64,000 nt of DNA from Mangrovibacterium diazotrophicum (GCF_003610535.1 NZ_RAPN01000001.1:4017320-4081319), one strand, 5' to 3'. Positions 8,856 through 18,798 are shown, counted from the first letter of the stretch. The notes: a model not told the origin generated them from the sequence alone. A program made the numbers and translations.

Positions 8856-10130
8856 CTAGTTCTTCTTGCCAAATTCGGGGTCTATTTTTAGGTATGGAGC
8901 GATCATAAAACCGGGTAACGTGCATATCATCACCCAAATGAAGAAGTACAAATAACCGACCTGGTCCTCTATCCAGCCGCTGATCATCCCGGGCAGCATC
9001 ATGCCCAATGCCATGAAGCCGGTACACAAGGCGTAGTGAGCGGTTTTATGTTTACCGTCGGCCAGCTGAATCATGTAAAGCATGTAGGCTGTGAAGCCGA
9101 AACCATAACCAAATTGTTCGACGACTACTGACGTGCTGATGATCGCGAGGTTTTGAGTTTGAACCAAAGCCAGGAAAATATAAACGAGGTTGGGCAGGTT
9201 CATAGCGAAAACCATCGGCCAGAGCCATCGCTTCAGTCCGTGGCGCGAAACCACAATACCACCGACGATTCCCCCCAGCGTTAAGGCGATAATTCCGGCG
9301 GTTCCGTAAACAAAGCCAATGTCGCTGGTCGATAAGCCGAGGCCGCCTTTTTCGAGCGCATCAAGCATAAAGGGAGAGGCTAGTTTGGCGAGTTGTGCTT
9401 CGCCCAAACGAAAAACCAGCAGGAATACGATGGCTAGCCCGATTCCTTTTTTTTGAAAGAAGGAGACAATGGTTTCTCCGAAGTTTTTCAAAATGTCGCC
9501 AAAGTCTTTGTTCTCACGCTTGGTATCGCTTGCCGGGTAGGGAAGCAAAAGTAAATGGTATAGAAAGAAAGCGACAAATAAGGATGAGAAAGCGAAGAAA
9601 GCCATACTCCAGGCCGAAGAAATGCTTTCCGAGTTGTTTTCGAGATAGCCTGCTAAAATAACCAGTGGACCTTGGCCGGCCAGCATGGCAAAGCGGTAAA
9701 AGGTATTGCGGATTCCAACGAAAAAAGATTGGTCGCCTTGCGACAAGCCGAGCATGTAAAAGCCATCGGCCGCGATATCGTGGGTTGCAGAACTAAAGGC
9801 CATGAGCCAGAAGAAGGCCAAACTGTACTTGAAAAAGCTGCTTCCGGGCAAGGTGAAGGCGACACCGGCCAAAGCGGCTCCAACAATCAGTTGCATACAG
9901 ATAATCCAAAAACGTTTCGTACGCAGAATGTCCACAAAAGGACTCCAAAAAGGTTTGAAAACCCAGGGAAGGTAAAGCCAGCTGGTGTACAGCGCAATGT
10001 CGGTATTCGAGATATCCAGCCGCTTGTACATGATTACCGAAACAGTCATTACTAATACATAGGGAAGTCCTTCAGCGAAGTAAAGGCTTGGGATCCAGGC
10101 CCAGGGATTGCGGCTGGTCGGTTTATTCAT
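8856..10130 (-). CDS. AmpG-like MFS permease
   Basis: 424 residues, about 12 membrane helices. The N-terminus WAWIPSLYFAEGLPYVLVMTVSVIMY and the following WLYLPWVFKPFWSPFVDI match the AmpG/PAT subgroup of the major facilitator superfamily, inner-membrane carriers that import anhydromuropeptides (AmpG) or acetyl-CoA. It lies 56 bp downstream of a DUF5686 gene and in the same direction as SpoIID-, GHL10- and DUF5009-type genes, which supports a role in peptidoglycan-fragment uptake. Exact substrate is inferred from context. Confidence 0.8.
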   Translation of the reverse strand: MNKPTSRNPWAWIPSLYFAEGLPYVLVMTVSVIMYKRLDISNTDIALYTSWLYLPWVFKPFWSPFVDILRTKRFWIICMQLIVGAALAGVAFTLPGSSFFKYSLAFFWLMAFSSATHDIAADGFYMLGLSQGDQSFFVGIRNTFYRFAMLAGQGPLVILAGYLENNSESISSAWSMAFFAFSSLFVAFFLYHLLLLPYPASDTKRENKDFGDILKNFGETIVSFFQKKGIGLAIVFLLVFRLGEAQLAKLASPFMLDALEKGGLGLSTSDIGFVYGTAGIIALTLGGIVGGIVVSRHGLKRWLWPMVFAMNLPNLVYIFLALVQTQNLAIISTSVVVEQFGYGFGFTAYMLYMIQLADGKHKTAHYALCTGFMALGMMLPGMISGWIEDQVGYLYFFIWVMICTLPGFMIAPYLKIDPEFGKKN

Positions 10131-10186
10131 GTTGTCGTTTTGGTTTGATGCCTCAAAATAGTCAAAAAAAAGCAGTGTTGAAGTTT

Positions 10187-12823
10187 TTATTGGATATTCA
10201 CGCTGATTCGAAATCCAGTTGTTGTTTGATCCCAGTCACTAATGCCGACATTGAATTCAAGATCAAACAGGAAGAAAATATTATTTAGGCCGTAGCTGAA
10301 TTCAAAGTAGTCGGCAACTGACTCACTGGTATAAAAATGGAATTTCAGTTTCTCGCTGATGAGAGTCTGGTTTAACAACGGCAACCGCGTCAGCAGGAAT
10401 TTATCCATGTTCAGGGTTGCATGTCCCTCTGCATAATACTTACGGCTAAACAAGTTGTAATAGCCGGGCAGGGCAAAGTTCTCGTTTGAGTTTGAAAGTG
10501 TAATCCACTGGTCATTGGAGCTGACATAGCTGTAGTCGGCTGCATACAGTTTATTGCGGTTGAGATATTGCCCCACCTGCAGGGAGTAGTTGAGGTAGTC
10601 GTTAAAACCAACATCCAATCCTTGTTTCAGGCCAAGTTCCAGCAAATCATAGTCCGCATCGCTTCCGGCCAAACCACGAATACCTTTGGTGTAGTTTAGC
10701 TTGAAGGTTGGGTATTTGCTGTTGGCCGGATATTTTACTTGCTGGCGAATTCGGTAGCGCTGACTTGGAGTGTAGCTCAATCCCAGGGAGAGTTTGGCTG
10801 CCTGGTTGGTCTCGAGTTGCCAGGCTTCCAGTCCCGGGATAGCCGGAATGTTTTCCGTGTAATCCCGCTTGTTGGACGAGATAAAGGTGTAGGAAGAATT
10901 GTTCTGGACCGGCAGGCGTTTCGCATATTCGAAGGCGGCACTCATTTGCAGACCATTGGTTAGCTCGGTGGTTCCGTTGAGGTTGATGAATTGTTTCTCG
11001 TAGAATTTCTGAAAGTTGCGTTCCATGAGCAAGGCATAAATGTCATACTCCATCGGCCTGATTCCTTTATATTCTTTGAAATCCCGGAGCATTCGTCCTC
11101 CTTTTAGCCCAAGCCATTGTCTTTTCATCCCATTTAGCCGGTAACGGATGCTGCCGTCGGCATAAACTGCTTTGCGCGAAAAAGCATAGGCAACCGATCC
11201 ATTGGCGTTAAAGGCATGTCCGAGGGTGTCGTTTTGGTTGAAGGAAAAAGGCAAGCGATAACTGAAGCCATCAACAGTTGTGAAATGAATTCCCTCGAGG
11301 TTGATGATTCCCGGAATGGTCAACTGTGAACGCGTTTTGCTTGAGTCGTTGCCGTAAGAATAAGTTCTGCCCATCAACAGATCGGATAGCTTGAACTTTG
11401 TGCGTGCGTCGCGAATAGAATCCTGGTATTCGGGAGTGCTTTGTCGGGTAACGATGGAATCTTTTAAGCCAAATTCGGTAGATTCTTTTTCTGTCAGCGG
11501 AATCGGACGCAGTTCAGCCCAGTAAGCAGAATCGTTCTTCACGGCTTTATCGTTCACCTTCACGCGTTCAGGAATTTCCAATGGTTCCGGCGGAAGGGAG
11601 CGCTGTGTTGCCTTGTCCATGAGCTTTTCCAGCTTATACATATCGCGCGTCGACAAGTCTTCTTTCGCGAGCAAGTCATTAATCTTTTCCTGGTCTTTGG
11701 ACACTGGTTTAATTTCTTCTACAGTCGATTGAGTCTCCTCTAGCGAATCAAGAACGGCGGTCTCTTCAGCATTTTCCTCGTTGAGACGATCTAAAAAGCT
11801 ATGATCCAGTTTGTCATTCAGCTGAACTTCGTAGTCGGAAACAGAAGCAACATAGTCGTAGTTCAGCCCAAAACCAAGTGCGCTGACATCCATTTTGAAG
11901 TCGAAGCTGGTCGGCATCCAAGTGTTCTCATCGACTAGAGAATACATTTGACGCATGTCCACATCTATCATCGGCATTGAGAATCGGAGATCCGCCGAGT
12001 GAATATTCCAGTACCCATCCACAATGTTGATGATTCCCTCGAAAGTGCCTTTTTCTTTTGTCTTCGGAATGACTTTCACTTTGTTGATCAATCGTCCCTG
12101 GTCTTCAAAAACACCAACCAGCTCAAAACGGTAGGTTCTCATTGCCTGTCGCCCAACTGGCGAAACAATGCCGTATTTGTCAACATTGTACAAATTGGTA
12201 ATGATCATTTGCATGGGGTCGGTGTTGTTGTCTTCGCCCGACGAGCGCATGGCGATCACTTGCTGATCGAGTTTGTCGGGCTGCTCAAAATGGATCTTGT
12301 TGATGGATTCCATCACAAAAGGCTTGTCTTTTTTGATCCCTTCTTTTTCCATTTTCTTTTTAAACAGGCCGGGAACTTTATAAACTACTCCGGTGCCTTT
12401 CAGGTAAACCTTGCAATCGTAAGTGGCCACTTGTTTTTCGTAGTACGGGGCCATAGCGATGGCATGGCGCATGACATAATAGGCGGGATCTTCACCCGAT
12501 GCGAGCACTTTGATTTCACTTAACCTTACGTTTTGTGGTTGCAGCGTGATCGCCAGTTCTTTGAAATCGTCGCCAATGGTTACGGTTTGTTTAACTGACT
12601 GATAGCCGATGTACTGAAATAAAATTTCCCATTCACCTTTCGGGAGTTTCAGCTCGAAGGCACCGTTTATGTTCGAAGTGGTTCCTGTTTTTAGCTCCGG
12701 AATGTAAATATTGGCGTAAGCAACAGGTTGTTTTTCAGAATCGGTAATGGTACCCCGAATCCCTTGGGCAAGGAGGTTGGTGGTTGTAAACAGTAGGACT
12801 AGGAATGTGAACAGTAGTTTCAT
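10187..12823 (-). CDS. DUF5686 / carboxypeptidase-regulatory-like outer-membrane protein
   Basis: 878 residues. Signal peptide (MKLLFTFLVLLFTTTNLLAQ), a carboxypeptidase-D regulatory-like domain (about 20-105, IRGTITDSEKQPVAYANIYI), a long middle region with DYDCKVYLKG-type strands, a charged stretch (about 365-460, many Glu/Lys/Asp), and a C-terminal beta-barrel-like part with alternating aromatic residues. DUF5686 proteins are abundant in Bacteroidota outer membranes and are functionally uncharacterised. It is placed between the AmpG-like and SpoIID genes, all on the minus strand. Confidence 0.8.
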   Translation of the reverse strand: MKLLFTFLVLLFTTTNLLAQGIRGTITDSEKQPVAYANIYIPELKTGTTSNINGAFELKLPKGEWEILFQYIGYQSVKQTVTIGDDFKELAITLQPQNVRLSEIKVLASGEDPAYYVMRHAIAMAPYYEKQVATYDCKVYLKGTGVVYKVPGLFKKKMEKEGIKKDKPFVMESINKIHFEQPDKLDQQVIAMRSSGEDNNTDPMQMIITNLYNVDKYGIVSPVGRQAMRTYRFELVGVFEDQGRLINKVKVIPKTKEKGTFEGIINIVDGYWNIHSADLRFSMPMIDVDMRQMYSLVDENTWMPTSFDFKMDVSALGFGLNYDYVASVSDYEVQLNDKLDHSFLDRLNEENAEETAVLDSLEETQSTVEEIKPVSKDQEKINDLLAKEDLSTRDMYKLEKLMDKATQRSLPPEPLEIPERVKVNDKAVKNDSAYWAELRPIPLTEKESTEFGLKDSIVTRQSTPEYQDSIRDARTKFKLSDLLMGRTYSYGNDSSKTRSQLTIPGIINLEGIHFTTVDGFSYRLPFSFNQNDTLGHAFNANGSVAYAFSRKAVYADGSIRYRLNGMKRQWLGLKGGRMLRDFKEYKGIRPMEYDIYALLMERNFQKFYEKQFINLNGTTELTNGLQMSAAFEYAKRLPVQNNSSYTFISSNKRDYTENIPAIPGLEAWQLETNQAAKLSLGLSYTPSQRYRIRQQVKYPANSKYPTFKLNYTKGIRGLAGSDADYDLLELGLKQGLDVGFNDYLNYSLQVGQYLNRNKLYAADYSYVSSNDQWITLSNSNENFALPGYYNLFSRKYYAEGHATLNMDKFLLTRLPLLNQTLISEKLKFHFYTSESVADYFEFSYGLNNIFFLFDLEFNVGISDWDQTTTGFRISVNIQ

Positions 12824-12903
12824 GGCAACTCGATCGGTTTTGGATGCAATTTATGCTAAACGATTGTATTGGCCATGTTAAATAGTTTTAAAGACAGCTA
12901 CAC

Positions 12904-14232
12904 TTAATATTGCTTAACCAATTCGGAATCGCGGAAATAATGTTGCAGGATTTCTTGATAGCTGTAGCCTTTTTCGCCCATCACGGCAGCTCCGATCTGG
13001 CAAAGCCCAACGCCATGTCCCCAGCCCGCCCCGGTCAATACAAATTTTTGCGGGACTCCGTTCTCGATGTCCAAGTGGTCGATCACAAAAGCAGAACTGT
13101 ACAGGTGGCTCGTCGAAAGAGCCCGCCGAATTTCAAGCTCTTTTCCAATGATTTTGGTGCATGCGCTCCCAGTAATTTTTAGCTTGATGATTCGTCCCGA
13201 GTGACCGCGGCTGATGGCTTCCATGCTGATGATGTCGCCAAAATCAATCCCGGTTCGTTCGTGAATTAGTGTTGATAGTTCGGTTTGCGAATAGCTGACT
13301 TGCCAACGATAGAAATCCTGAGTTTTTTGGTCGAAGTCGGGTAGGACTTGTGATAACACTTGCTGATCCGTTGTGTTGCAGAAAGCGTTGGGAGATGTTC
13401 TGATCCAGTGCTCGGCTTCGTCCTCCCGGCGCAAATCCACGCAGGTGGTTGCTGCTTCTTCCGAGTCAACAATCTTGCTGAGGTACGGATGGTACACCGG
13501 CTCCCAGGCATTTTCAAAGTTCTCGGAAACACCGCCGCAGCATTTCGAAAAACGGGCGTCGCAAATGTTATTGTCGTACATCAAAAACTCGCCGAAAGTG
13601 GCATCAATGGCTTCATTGGCCTTGTCGCTGATGATTTTGGTGATTCCCTGGTAGCGCTGGCAATGGTCGTCGGCACACACGTCGAACAACGTATGGTCTT
13701 CCCGGTCGTACCAGCGGATTCGCTCGTCGGCCGTTTCAATGGTCGCCTGGTAGTTGGTTTGTTCGGTTTCGATTTTTTTGCTTTTCACAATTTGCGCCAT
13801 CAACCAGCTGCGCGAAATCACTGCGTGTGCTTTCAGCAGTTCGGGCGAACTGGTTGCACTCATTTCCGACGAGATGACCGAACGAAGATACTCTTCAAGC
13901 GGAACCACGTTCACGCCACGTACTTTTCCGTCTTCGATAATCAGTTTCAAGCTTCCCCGGAATTCCTGATCCTGCTTTTGTTCCCAATGAAAGTTGATAC
14001 CGATTGTCACGTCCTTCAGCAGGAAAGAAGCATCTGAACTTTTTGAGCCAAATTTGAATTCATTGGCCTTTTGCGTGTGACCACTTTCGTCAGTGAGCCA
14101 TAAATCTTCACCCCGTATTTCGACGGAGAATTTGATTCCGGAGCAACCGTCCGGTAATTGATAGTTGCCTTTTAATTCAAATTGAATCGTTGGTTCGGCC
14201 ATGATGCCGACTTGTATTTCGGGTTGATTCAT
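12904..14232 (-). CDS. SpoIID/LytB domain protein
   Basis: 442 residues from the ATG at 14230-14232 (MNQPEIQVGIMAEPTIQF); an upstream GTG at 14259 lies inside a hairpin and is less likely. SpoIID signatures are clear: VVPLEEYLRSVISSEM with the catalytic-type Glu of SEM, LLKAHAVISRSW, and near the end GAGWGHGVGLCQIGA. SpoIID is a lytic transglycosylase that cuts glycan strands already stripped of stem peptides. No signal peptide is visible, which is odd for a cell-wall enzyme and suggests action on imported fragments or an unusual export route. The Cys-rich middle (HCQRYQG, CCGGVSE) is typical of Bacteroidota members. Confidence 0.85.
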   Translation of the reverse strand: MNQPEIQVGIMAEPTIQFELKGNYQLPDGCSGIKFSVEIRGEDLWLTDESGHTQKANEFKFGSKSSDASFLLKDVTIGINFHWEQKQDQEFRGSLKLIIEDGKVRGVNVVPLEEYLRSVISSEMSATSSPELLKAHAVISRSWLMAQIVKSKKIETEQTNYQATIETADERIRWYDREDHTLFDVCADDHCQRYQGITKIISDKANEAIDATFGEFLMYDNNICDARFSKCCGGVSENFENAWEPVYHPYLSKIVDSEEAATTCVDLRREDEAEHWIRTSPNAFCNTTDQQVLSQVLPDFDQKTQDFYRWQVSYSQTELSTLIHERTGIDFGDIISMEAISRGHSGRIIKLKITGSACTKIIGKELEIRRALSTSHLYSSAFVIDHLDIENGVPQKFVLTGAGWGHGVGLCQIGAAVMGEKGYSYQEILQHYFRDSELVKQY

Positions 14233-14250
14233 TGGTTTAAAGTTTTTGTC

Positions 14251-14292
14251 CGATTTCACGCTAACCCCTCCCTAAAGGGTGGCGTGAAATCG
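14251..14292. repeat. Palindromic module, left of DUF559 gene
   Basis: Perfect 11-bp arms CGATTTCACGC (14251-14261) and GCGTGAAATCG (14282-14292) enclose a 20-nt core TAACCCCTCCCTAAAGGGTG (14262-14281). The core matches, in inverted orientation and at 16 of 20 positions, the core of the hairpin on the other side of the DUF559 gene. There is no T-run, so it is not a standard terminator. Confidence 0.75.
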
Positions 14293-14299
14293 ATGCAAT

Positions 14300-14692
14300 T
14301 CATGACTTCAGTCTTAGATTTATTTCTTCTTGGATTTTCAAAACAACAGATTCCAGGTTATTATTGACTTCTTCATTCGTGAATCGAATGGTTTTTATCC
14401 CAAGCCTTGCTAATTCACCTTCACGTCCCACATCGTACTCATGTTGTTCTTTTGATAAGTGGTATTCTCCATCAACTTCTATCGCAAGTCTGGCGGGATG
14501 GCAGTAAAAGTCGAGGATAAAAATATCCAATGGATGTTGTCTTCTGAATTTAACACCACATACCGTTGGATCCTTTAACTGATTCCACAACAAAGCCTCA
14601 GATTTTGTCATATTTTCCCGGAGAAGCGATGCTTTCTCAAAAAGATCAGGCTTTGCGCCAAAAAACATGGAAACTTTATCGTCGATGGACAT
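14300..14692 (-). CDS. DUF559 endonuclease-domain protein (Vsr-like fold)
   Basis: 130 residues from the ATG at 14690-14692; a TTG at 14701 adds three. Nearly the whole length is a DUF559 domain: LRENMTKSEALLWNQLKDP, VKFRRQHPLDIFILDFYC, LAIEVDGEYH. The family adopts the PD-(D/E)XK/Vsr-like nuclease fold, and the conserved Asp and Glu are present. Its job in the cell is unknown. It interrupts the SpoIID-DUF4922 gene pair, and both flanking intergenic gaps carry a matching hairpin module, as if gene and modules came in together. Confidence 0.85.
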   Translation of the reverse strand: MSIDDKVSMFFGAKPDLFEKASLLRENMTKSEALLWNQLKDPTVCGVKFRRQHPLDIFILDFYCHPARLAIEVDGEYHLSKEQHEYDVGREGELARLGIKTIRFTNEEVNNNLESVVLKIQEEINLRLKS

Positions 14693-14719
14693 GCAGTTCA
14701 ATTTAGTCTCAAGGTTGCC

Positions 14720-14765
14720 CTGATTTTTCTTTCTCCCTTTAGGGGTGGGGTAAAAGAAAAATCAG
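14720..14765. repeat. Palindromic module, right of DUF559 gene
   Basis: Perfect 13-bp arms CTGATTTTTCTTT (14720-14732) and AAAGAAAAATCAG (14753-14765) enclose a 20-nt core CTCCCTTTAGGGGTGGGGTA (14733-14752). Its reverse complement, TACCCCACCCCTAAAGGGAG, equals the left module core at 16 of 20 positions. The arm sequences of the two modules are unrelated although each is perfectly self-complementary. Confidence 0.75.
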
Positions 14766-14797
14766 ATTTTACCGATGCTTAATATAGTGAAAGTTTC

Positions 14798-15748
14798 TTA
14801 GTCAATTCCTTTGATTAGATTCTTCAAGTGTTTAAAAGCTGCATCATTCAAACTGACCTGCTTGTAAATATCGATAAAATCGGCAGAAGTTATTTTCTCA
14901 AAATCTTCCCTTCGGGGGAGGATTGCCAGGCCTCCCATTTCAACCGAGGCCGGGCTCATCAGAATTTGCTCGCTTCCTTCCTTAAAATATTGGCAAGGGC
15001 GCTGTCTTTCGCGCGGAAAGAGTAGTACTTGCCATTGCCCGTTTTCAAAGTTGGCGAGTATATTCATCATCGGCTCATCATCGTTTTCGTTTTTGGGTAA
15101 CAAGCCCAAAACTCGTTCGACAAACAGAATTAACTCGGTTGAATCAGTCGACGTGAATACAATCAATTTTCGAAGGTAGACTTCATCCAACGCGTAAACC
15201 TGTGTTGAGTTGAGATTTGCAAGTTGTTCGGCTTTTGATTCCAGTCGTTTTGTTACCTCCCGGTCAACAGGCATTACATTTTTTCCTCCGGCCTGAAAAT
15301 GAAAATGGTCTGGGGCCGAAGCACCGCACTTTGGGCCGTTGTAAAATAGCGTGAAATCAGGCAAGGCCTCAGCGAGCACCAGCATATCCAAAAGTCGTCC
15401 TTCGAAATGTTGAGGCACATGTTCGTAGCCAACAATGGTCAGGTGCTTTTCGAAAATCGGGTAAGGGTTGATGAGAACCTCATATTTGCCTTGGAAATCC
15501 ACCCCGGCCTGTTCGGTCGGGCGATTGCTTTTGCACAAAAAACAGGGACGTTCACTAATCGATGTTCGGTCGGTTTTAGCGGCAGACGAGTGAATTCGTC
15601 CGGGGTTGAACTGAGCTACAATTTGAAAATCGTCGAACTGGAAGCTGCGTTTTTCGACGCTGGCCAGATCGTCGTAATTTTTCCGCGCCAGCTTCCATTC
15701 TCGGGTTTGCTGATTGATTAATTTGTCTATCTGTACGGCTAGTTTCAA
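14798..15748 (-). CDS. DUF4922 protein (HIT/GalT-like nucleotidyl transferase fold)
   Basis: 316 residues. The start appears to be TTG at 15746-15748, since no ATG occurs for many codons and homologues begin just before the IDKLINQQ segment. Features: QFNPGRIHSSAAKTD, a CFLCKSNRP cysteine pair, and PDHFHFQAG, an HxHxQ-type motif as in HIT/galactose-1-phosphate uridylyltransferase enzymes. DUF4922 genes commonly lie with SpoIID and peptidoglycan-related genes in Bacteroidota. A nucleotide-sugar phosphorylase or transferase reaction is possible but unproven. The stop of the GT2 gene is 22 bp upstream, so the two are probably co-transcribed. Confidence 0.75.
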   Translation of the reverse strand: MKLAVQIDKLINQQTREWKLARKNYDDLASVEKRSFQFDDFQIVAQFNPGRIHSSAAKTDRTSISERPCFLCKSNRPTEQAGVDFQGKYEVLINPYPIFEKHLTIVGYEHVPQHFEGRLLDMLVLAEALPDFTLFYNGPKCGASAPDHFHFQAGGKNVMPVDREVTKRLESKAEQLANLNSTQVYALDEVYLRKLIVFTSTDSTELILFVERVLGLLPKNENDDEPMMNILANFENGQWQVLLFPRERQRPCQYFKEGSEQILMSPASVEMGGLAILPRREDFEKITSADFIDIYKQVSLNDAAFKHLKNLIKGID

Positions 15749-15770
15749 GTTTTTCGTTTCAAATTTTATC

Positions 15771-17219
15771 TTATGACTCCAGTTTGTTTAGCTTCAACCG
15801 TGCCTTCAGCTCAAACGTACGCAGACCATCTTTGTATTGGTTGTGCGCATTTTGCTTGTTAATATCCAACGATGCATCCGAGTTGTCTTCCCAACGGCGG
15901 CAGCGGTAGATGGGGTTGTAAATCCGGCCAATTTTCCATTGGCGTGAAATAGCCAGGCCCATGGCGTAATCTTCGCCGTAGCTGGTATTCGGAATCCGAA
16001 TGTCTCGGTAAATCGGTGTGTAAAATGCCCTCGGTGCTCCCAGTCCGTTAATTCGCAGCGCATTGTTGGGGCCATTCTCCGGAGTCCATTCCCTGTGTTC
16101 GATTAGTCCCGGTGGAATCTCTTCCAACTTGAAATTACACATCTGGTACGATCCAATGACCATGGCGCACTGCTCCTCGTGAAACTTGTCGACCACCTGT
16201 TGCAAGGTTGTTTCATCAAAATACAAATCATCGCTATCGAGTTGAACAGCGAAACGGCCACATTGCGGATGGAAAACGGCTTCGTTCCAGCAACCACCAA
16301 TTCCTAAATCGTTGCGTTCGGGAATGAGATGAATCAGCCGATCGTCCGTGTAACTTTGGAGTAGTTCCGTTGTTCCGTCGGTTGAGTGATTATCGATGAT
16401 AATTAGGTTAAAGGCAAAATTACAGTTCTGAGACAGCACTGAGTCTACCGCATCTTTGATGGTTTTGATCCGATTCCGAACAGGAATGACGACAGTGGCT
16501 TCAACCGGGAAACCGTCCTCGAACTGAACCGTTTTAAAATCCGGTTTCAAAAAGGCGCCTATTTTTTGCAGGTGAACGGTACAGGCCTGTTCCAACTCGA
16601 TTTGCCGTTCCCGGGCCGAACTGGTCACGTAGTCGAATAACTTTTCTCCCGACTTCCGGGTGTCGGTTTCCGCCATGGTGAACAGCAATTCAGGAACTCG
16701 CGTAATTTCGCCCATGCGAGAGGCCAGCAAGCGCAAAGCATAGTAACCCGCATGGTTCCAATCGCCGGTAACGGCCGCTTCGAATGTTTTCAACACATCC
16801 GTGCGGTACAATTGTACCGGGCCAAAGTTGAAATCGTCGCGCAGGCTACCTTCCTGGTAGGCAATTACCGGGTGCGCCGCCAATACACCTTCTTTTTCTT
16901 CGTAGTAGTCGGTGTACAGCATGGTCGCGTCGGTGTAATCTGCCAATTGTATCAGGCGTTCCAATGCGAATTGGCCGATGGTCAATTGTTTTTCGTTGAG
17001 GGCCAGCAAAGCGTAGTCACTTTGCGCATGTTCTGTTATTGTCTTGATGGTTTGTGTCGACAACGGCAGACCGGTAGTTAAACAGTTTGCACCGGCCACT
17101 TCAACCGGTTTCGGCGCTAAAACATAAATTGATCTGACCAAGGGCAATTGCCGAAGTTGGTCAACGATATCTTGTGTTTCTTTGAGCCCGATCCAGGCGA
17201 TAAAACTGTCAATTTGCAT
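15771..17219 (-). CDS. Family 2 glycosyltransferase with an extra N-terminal GT-A-like domain
   Basis: 482 residues from the ATG at 17217-17219 ([19 protein letters not shown]); the open frame extends 8 codons to a TTG. The second half is a GT2 domain: [35 protein letters not shown] and the metal-binding QLDSDDLYF. The first ~240 residues look like a degenerate second GT-A domain ([32 protein letters not shown]). No membrane helices, so a cytosolic enzyme. It sits between DUF4922 and the GHL10 hydrolase; its acceptor is unknown. Confidence 0.78.
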   Translation of the reverse strand: MQIDSFIAWIGLKETQDIVDQLRQLPLVRSIYVLAPKPVEVAGANCLTTGLPLSTQTIKTITEHAQSDYALLALNEKQLTIGQFALERLIQLADYTDATMLYTDYYEEKEGVLAAHPVIAYQEGSLRDDFNFGPVQLYRTDVLKTFEAAVTGDWNHAGYYALRLLASRMGEITRVPELLFTMAETDTRKSGEKLFDYVTSSARERQIELEQACTVHLQKIGAFLKPDFKTVQFEDGFPVEATVVIPVRNRIKTIKDAVDSVLSQNCNFAFNLIIIDNHSTDGTTELLQSYTDDRLIHLIPERNDLGIGGCWNEAVFHPQCGRFAVQLDSDDLYFDETTLQQVVDKFHEEQCAMVIGSYQMCNFKLEEIPPGLIEHREWTPENGPNNALRINGLGAPRAFYTPIYRDIRIPNTSYGEDYAMGLAISRQWKIGRIYNPIYRCRRWEDNSDASLDINKQNAHNQYKDGLRTFELKARLKLNKLES

Positions 17220-17283
17220 AGGCTGAAAAGTTGATCCCGGCAAGTCCGGGAGTTCTAAGCTCTGTTATTCCGTTTGTTGGTCG

Positions 17284-18798
17284 TTACCATTTTATGACTT
17301 CCGGTTTGGTTGCTTTCCCTTCATTATTCATTCGGTCCAGCGCAGTTACCCGGAATTCGTAGCGCTCTTTTTTGCCTTTCCGTCGTGCCAATTTAATTTC
17401 AGTATCTTCCGTAATCATGTAGATTGAACGCACATCGGCTTCATTCAGTTGCTCACCGACTTTGTTTTTATAAACGATGTAGCGTCTGGGTTCATCCATG
17501 GGGTTCGAGAAATCTGATTTCTCCCATATTAATTTGCGACCACTTTTCCGGAAGTTGACCGGAGTTTTCGGAGGCATGAAATCGATCCATGGCATAGGCG
17601 GAACCAGTGCCTGTGTGGCGTAAAGGTTGTTTTGAAGACTATCCTGCAGCCCCAGTAAATTTCTTTTCAGTTGTTTTGCGCTAAAGAATACGCTTCCCTG
17701 AATTCCGGGAGTTTGGCGGGTCAGTCGGATTTGTTCCGGCATTTGACCGGCCTGTGTCCATTCCGGTGTCGACGACTTGGCATCAATCCGGTACAGCCCG
17801 TGCCCGATATAAACGTCGCGGTTAAAGGCGTTCTTACTCCACCAGTCAATCAGTGTAATATAGTTGGCAGCCGGGTGCCCGATTTGCCAGTAAAGTTGCG
17901 GCGTTACATAGTCGATCCAACCGTACTGCAGCCACTTCAGGATGTCGGCATATAAGTCGTCGTAATTGGTAACACCGGCACGGGTCATCGAGCCGCGGGC
18001 ATCTTTATCGATGTTGCGCCAAACGCCGAAAGGGCTGATGCCAAATTTCACCCATGGCTTGGTGGCTTTAATCGTCTTGCCCAGCAATTGGATTGTCAGA
18101 TCAACATTGTGACGTCGCCAGTCCTCCAACTGATCAGCCCCGAAATGATAAGGATTGGTGGCAAACTGAATGTCGTCCGGGAAAGCTTCGCCGGCAACGG
18201 GGTACGGGTAAAAATAGTCGTCGCAGTGGATGGCATCAACATCGTAGTGTAGCACGATGTCCTTCACCACGCCGGCGATAAACTGACGGGTTTCTTCCAG
18301 TGCCGGGTTGAAATAGAGTTTGCCGCCGTATTTCACAATCCACTCCGGATGTTTAAAGGCGATATGTGATGAAGAAAGCGGTTCGTTGGCATCTTGTGCA
18401 ACGCGGAAGGGGTTGATCCAGGCGTGGAACTCCAATTGACGTTTGTGTGCTTCATCAATCCAGAACTTCAGCGGATCGTAACCGGGATCTCTACCGGGCG
18501 TGCCAGTGAGGTAACGCGACCACGGCTCCAGTTTGGAAGGATAAAATGAATCGGCGGTTGGGCGAACCTGGAAAATAACAGCATTCATTCCATTCTCGAC
18601 CAACAGATCCAACAGTTCAATCGCCTCCGCTTTTTGTTGTTGAACGGTCAGGCCTGGTTTCGACGGCCAGTCGATATTGTTGACAGTAGCTACCCAGGCT
18701 GCCCGAAATTCGAACTTAGGGGCTGGTTGCGATTGTGCAAATCCAGAAAAAGTCAGTAGGATGAAGAGCAAAGCAAAAACATTCCGCATCATGTGCAT
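17284..18798 (-). CDS. GHL10 (DUF187) glycosyl hydrolase-like protein, DigH/YngK type
   Basis: 504 residues; signal peptide in MRNVFALLFILLTFSGFAQS (start at 18798 or at the third/fourth codons). The GHL10 barrel follows: FEFRAAWVATVNNIDWPS, GMNAVIFQVRPTADSFYPS, FHAWINPFRV, DAIHCDDYFYPYP and PQLYWQIGHP. A C-terminal fibronectin-like domain (about 420-500) ends with YEFRVTALDRMNNEG. E. coli DigH (YddW) of this family cuts peptidoglycan glycans lacking stem peptides, so together with SpoIID, the AmpG-like carrier and the sugar kinase it fits a cell-wall salvage route. Periplasmic or outer-membrane location expected. Confidence 0.85.
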   Translation of the reverse strand: MHMMRNVFALLFILLTFSGFAQSQPAPKFEFRAAWVATVNNIDWPSKPGLTVQQQKAEAIELLDLLVENGMNAVIFQVRPTADSFYPSKLEPWSRYLTGTPGRDPGYDPLKFWIDEAHKRQLEFHAWINPFRVAQDANEPLSSSHIAFKHPEWIVKYGGKLYFNPALEETRQFIAGVVKDIVLHYDVDAIHCDDYFYPYPVAGEAFPDDIQFATNPYHFGADQLEDWRRHNVDLTIQLLGKTIKATKPWVKFGISPFGVWRNIDKDARGSMTRAGVTNYDDLYADILKWLQYGWIDYVTPQLYWQIGHPAANYITLIDWWSKNAFNRDVYIGHGLYRIDAKSSTPEWTQAGQMPEQIRLTRQTPGIQGSVFFSAKQLKRNLLGLQDSLQNNLYATQALVPPMPWIDFMPPKTPVNFRKSGRKLIWEKSDFSNPMDEPRRYIVYKNKVGEQLNEADVRSIYMITEDTEIKLARRKGKKERYEFRVTALDRMNNEGKATKPEVIKW

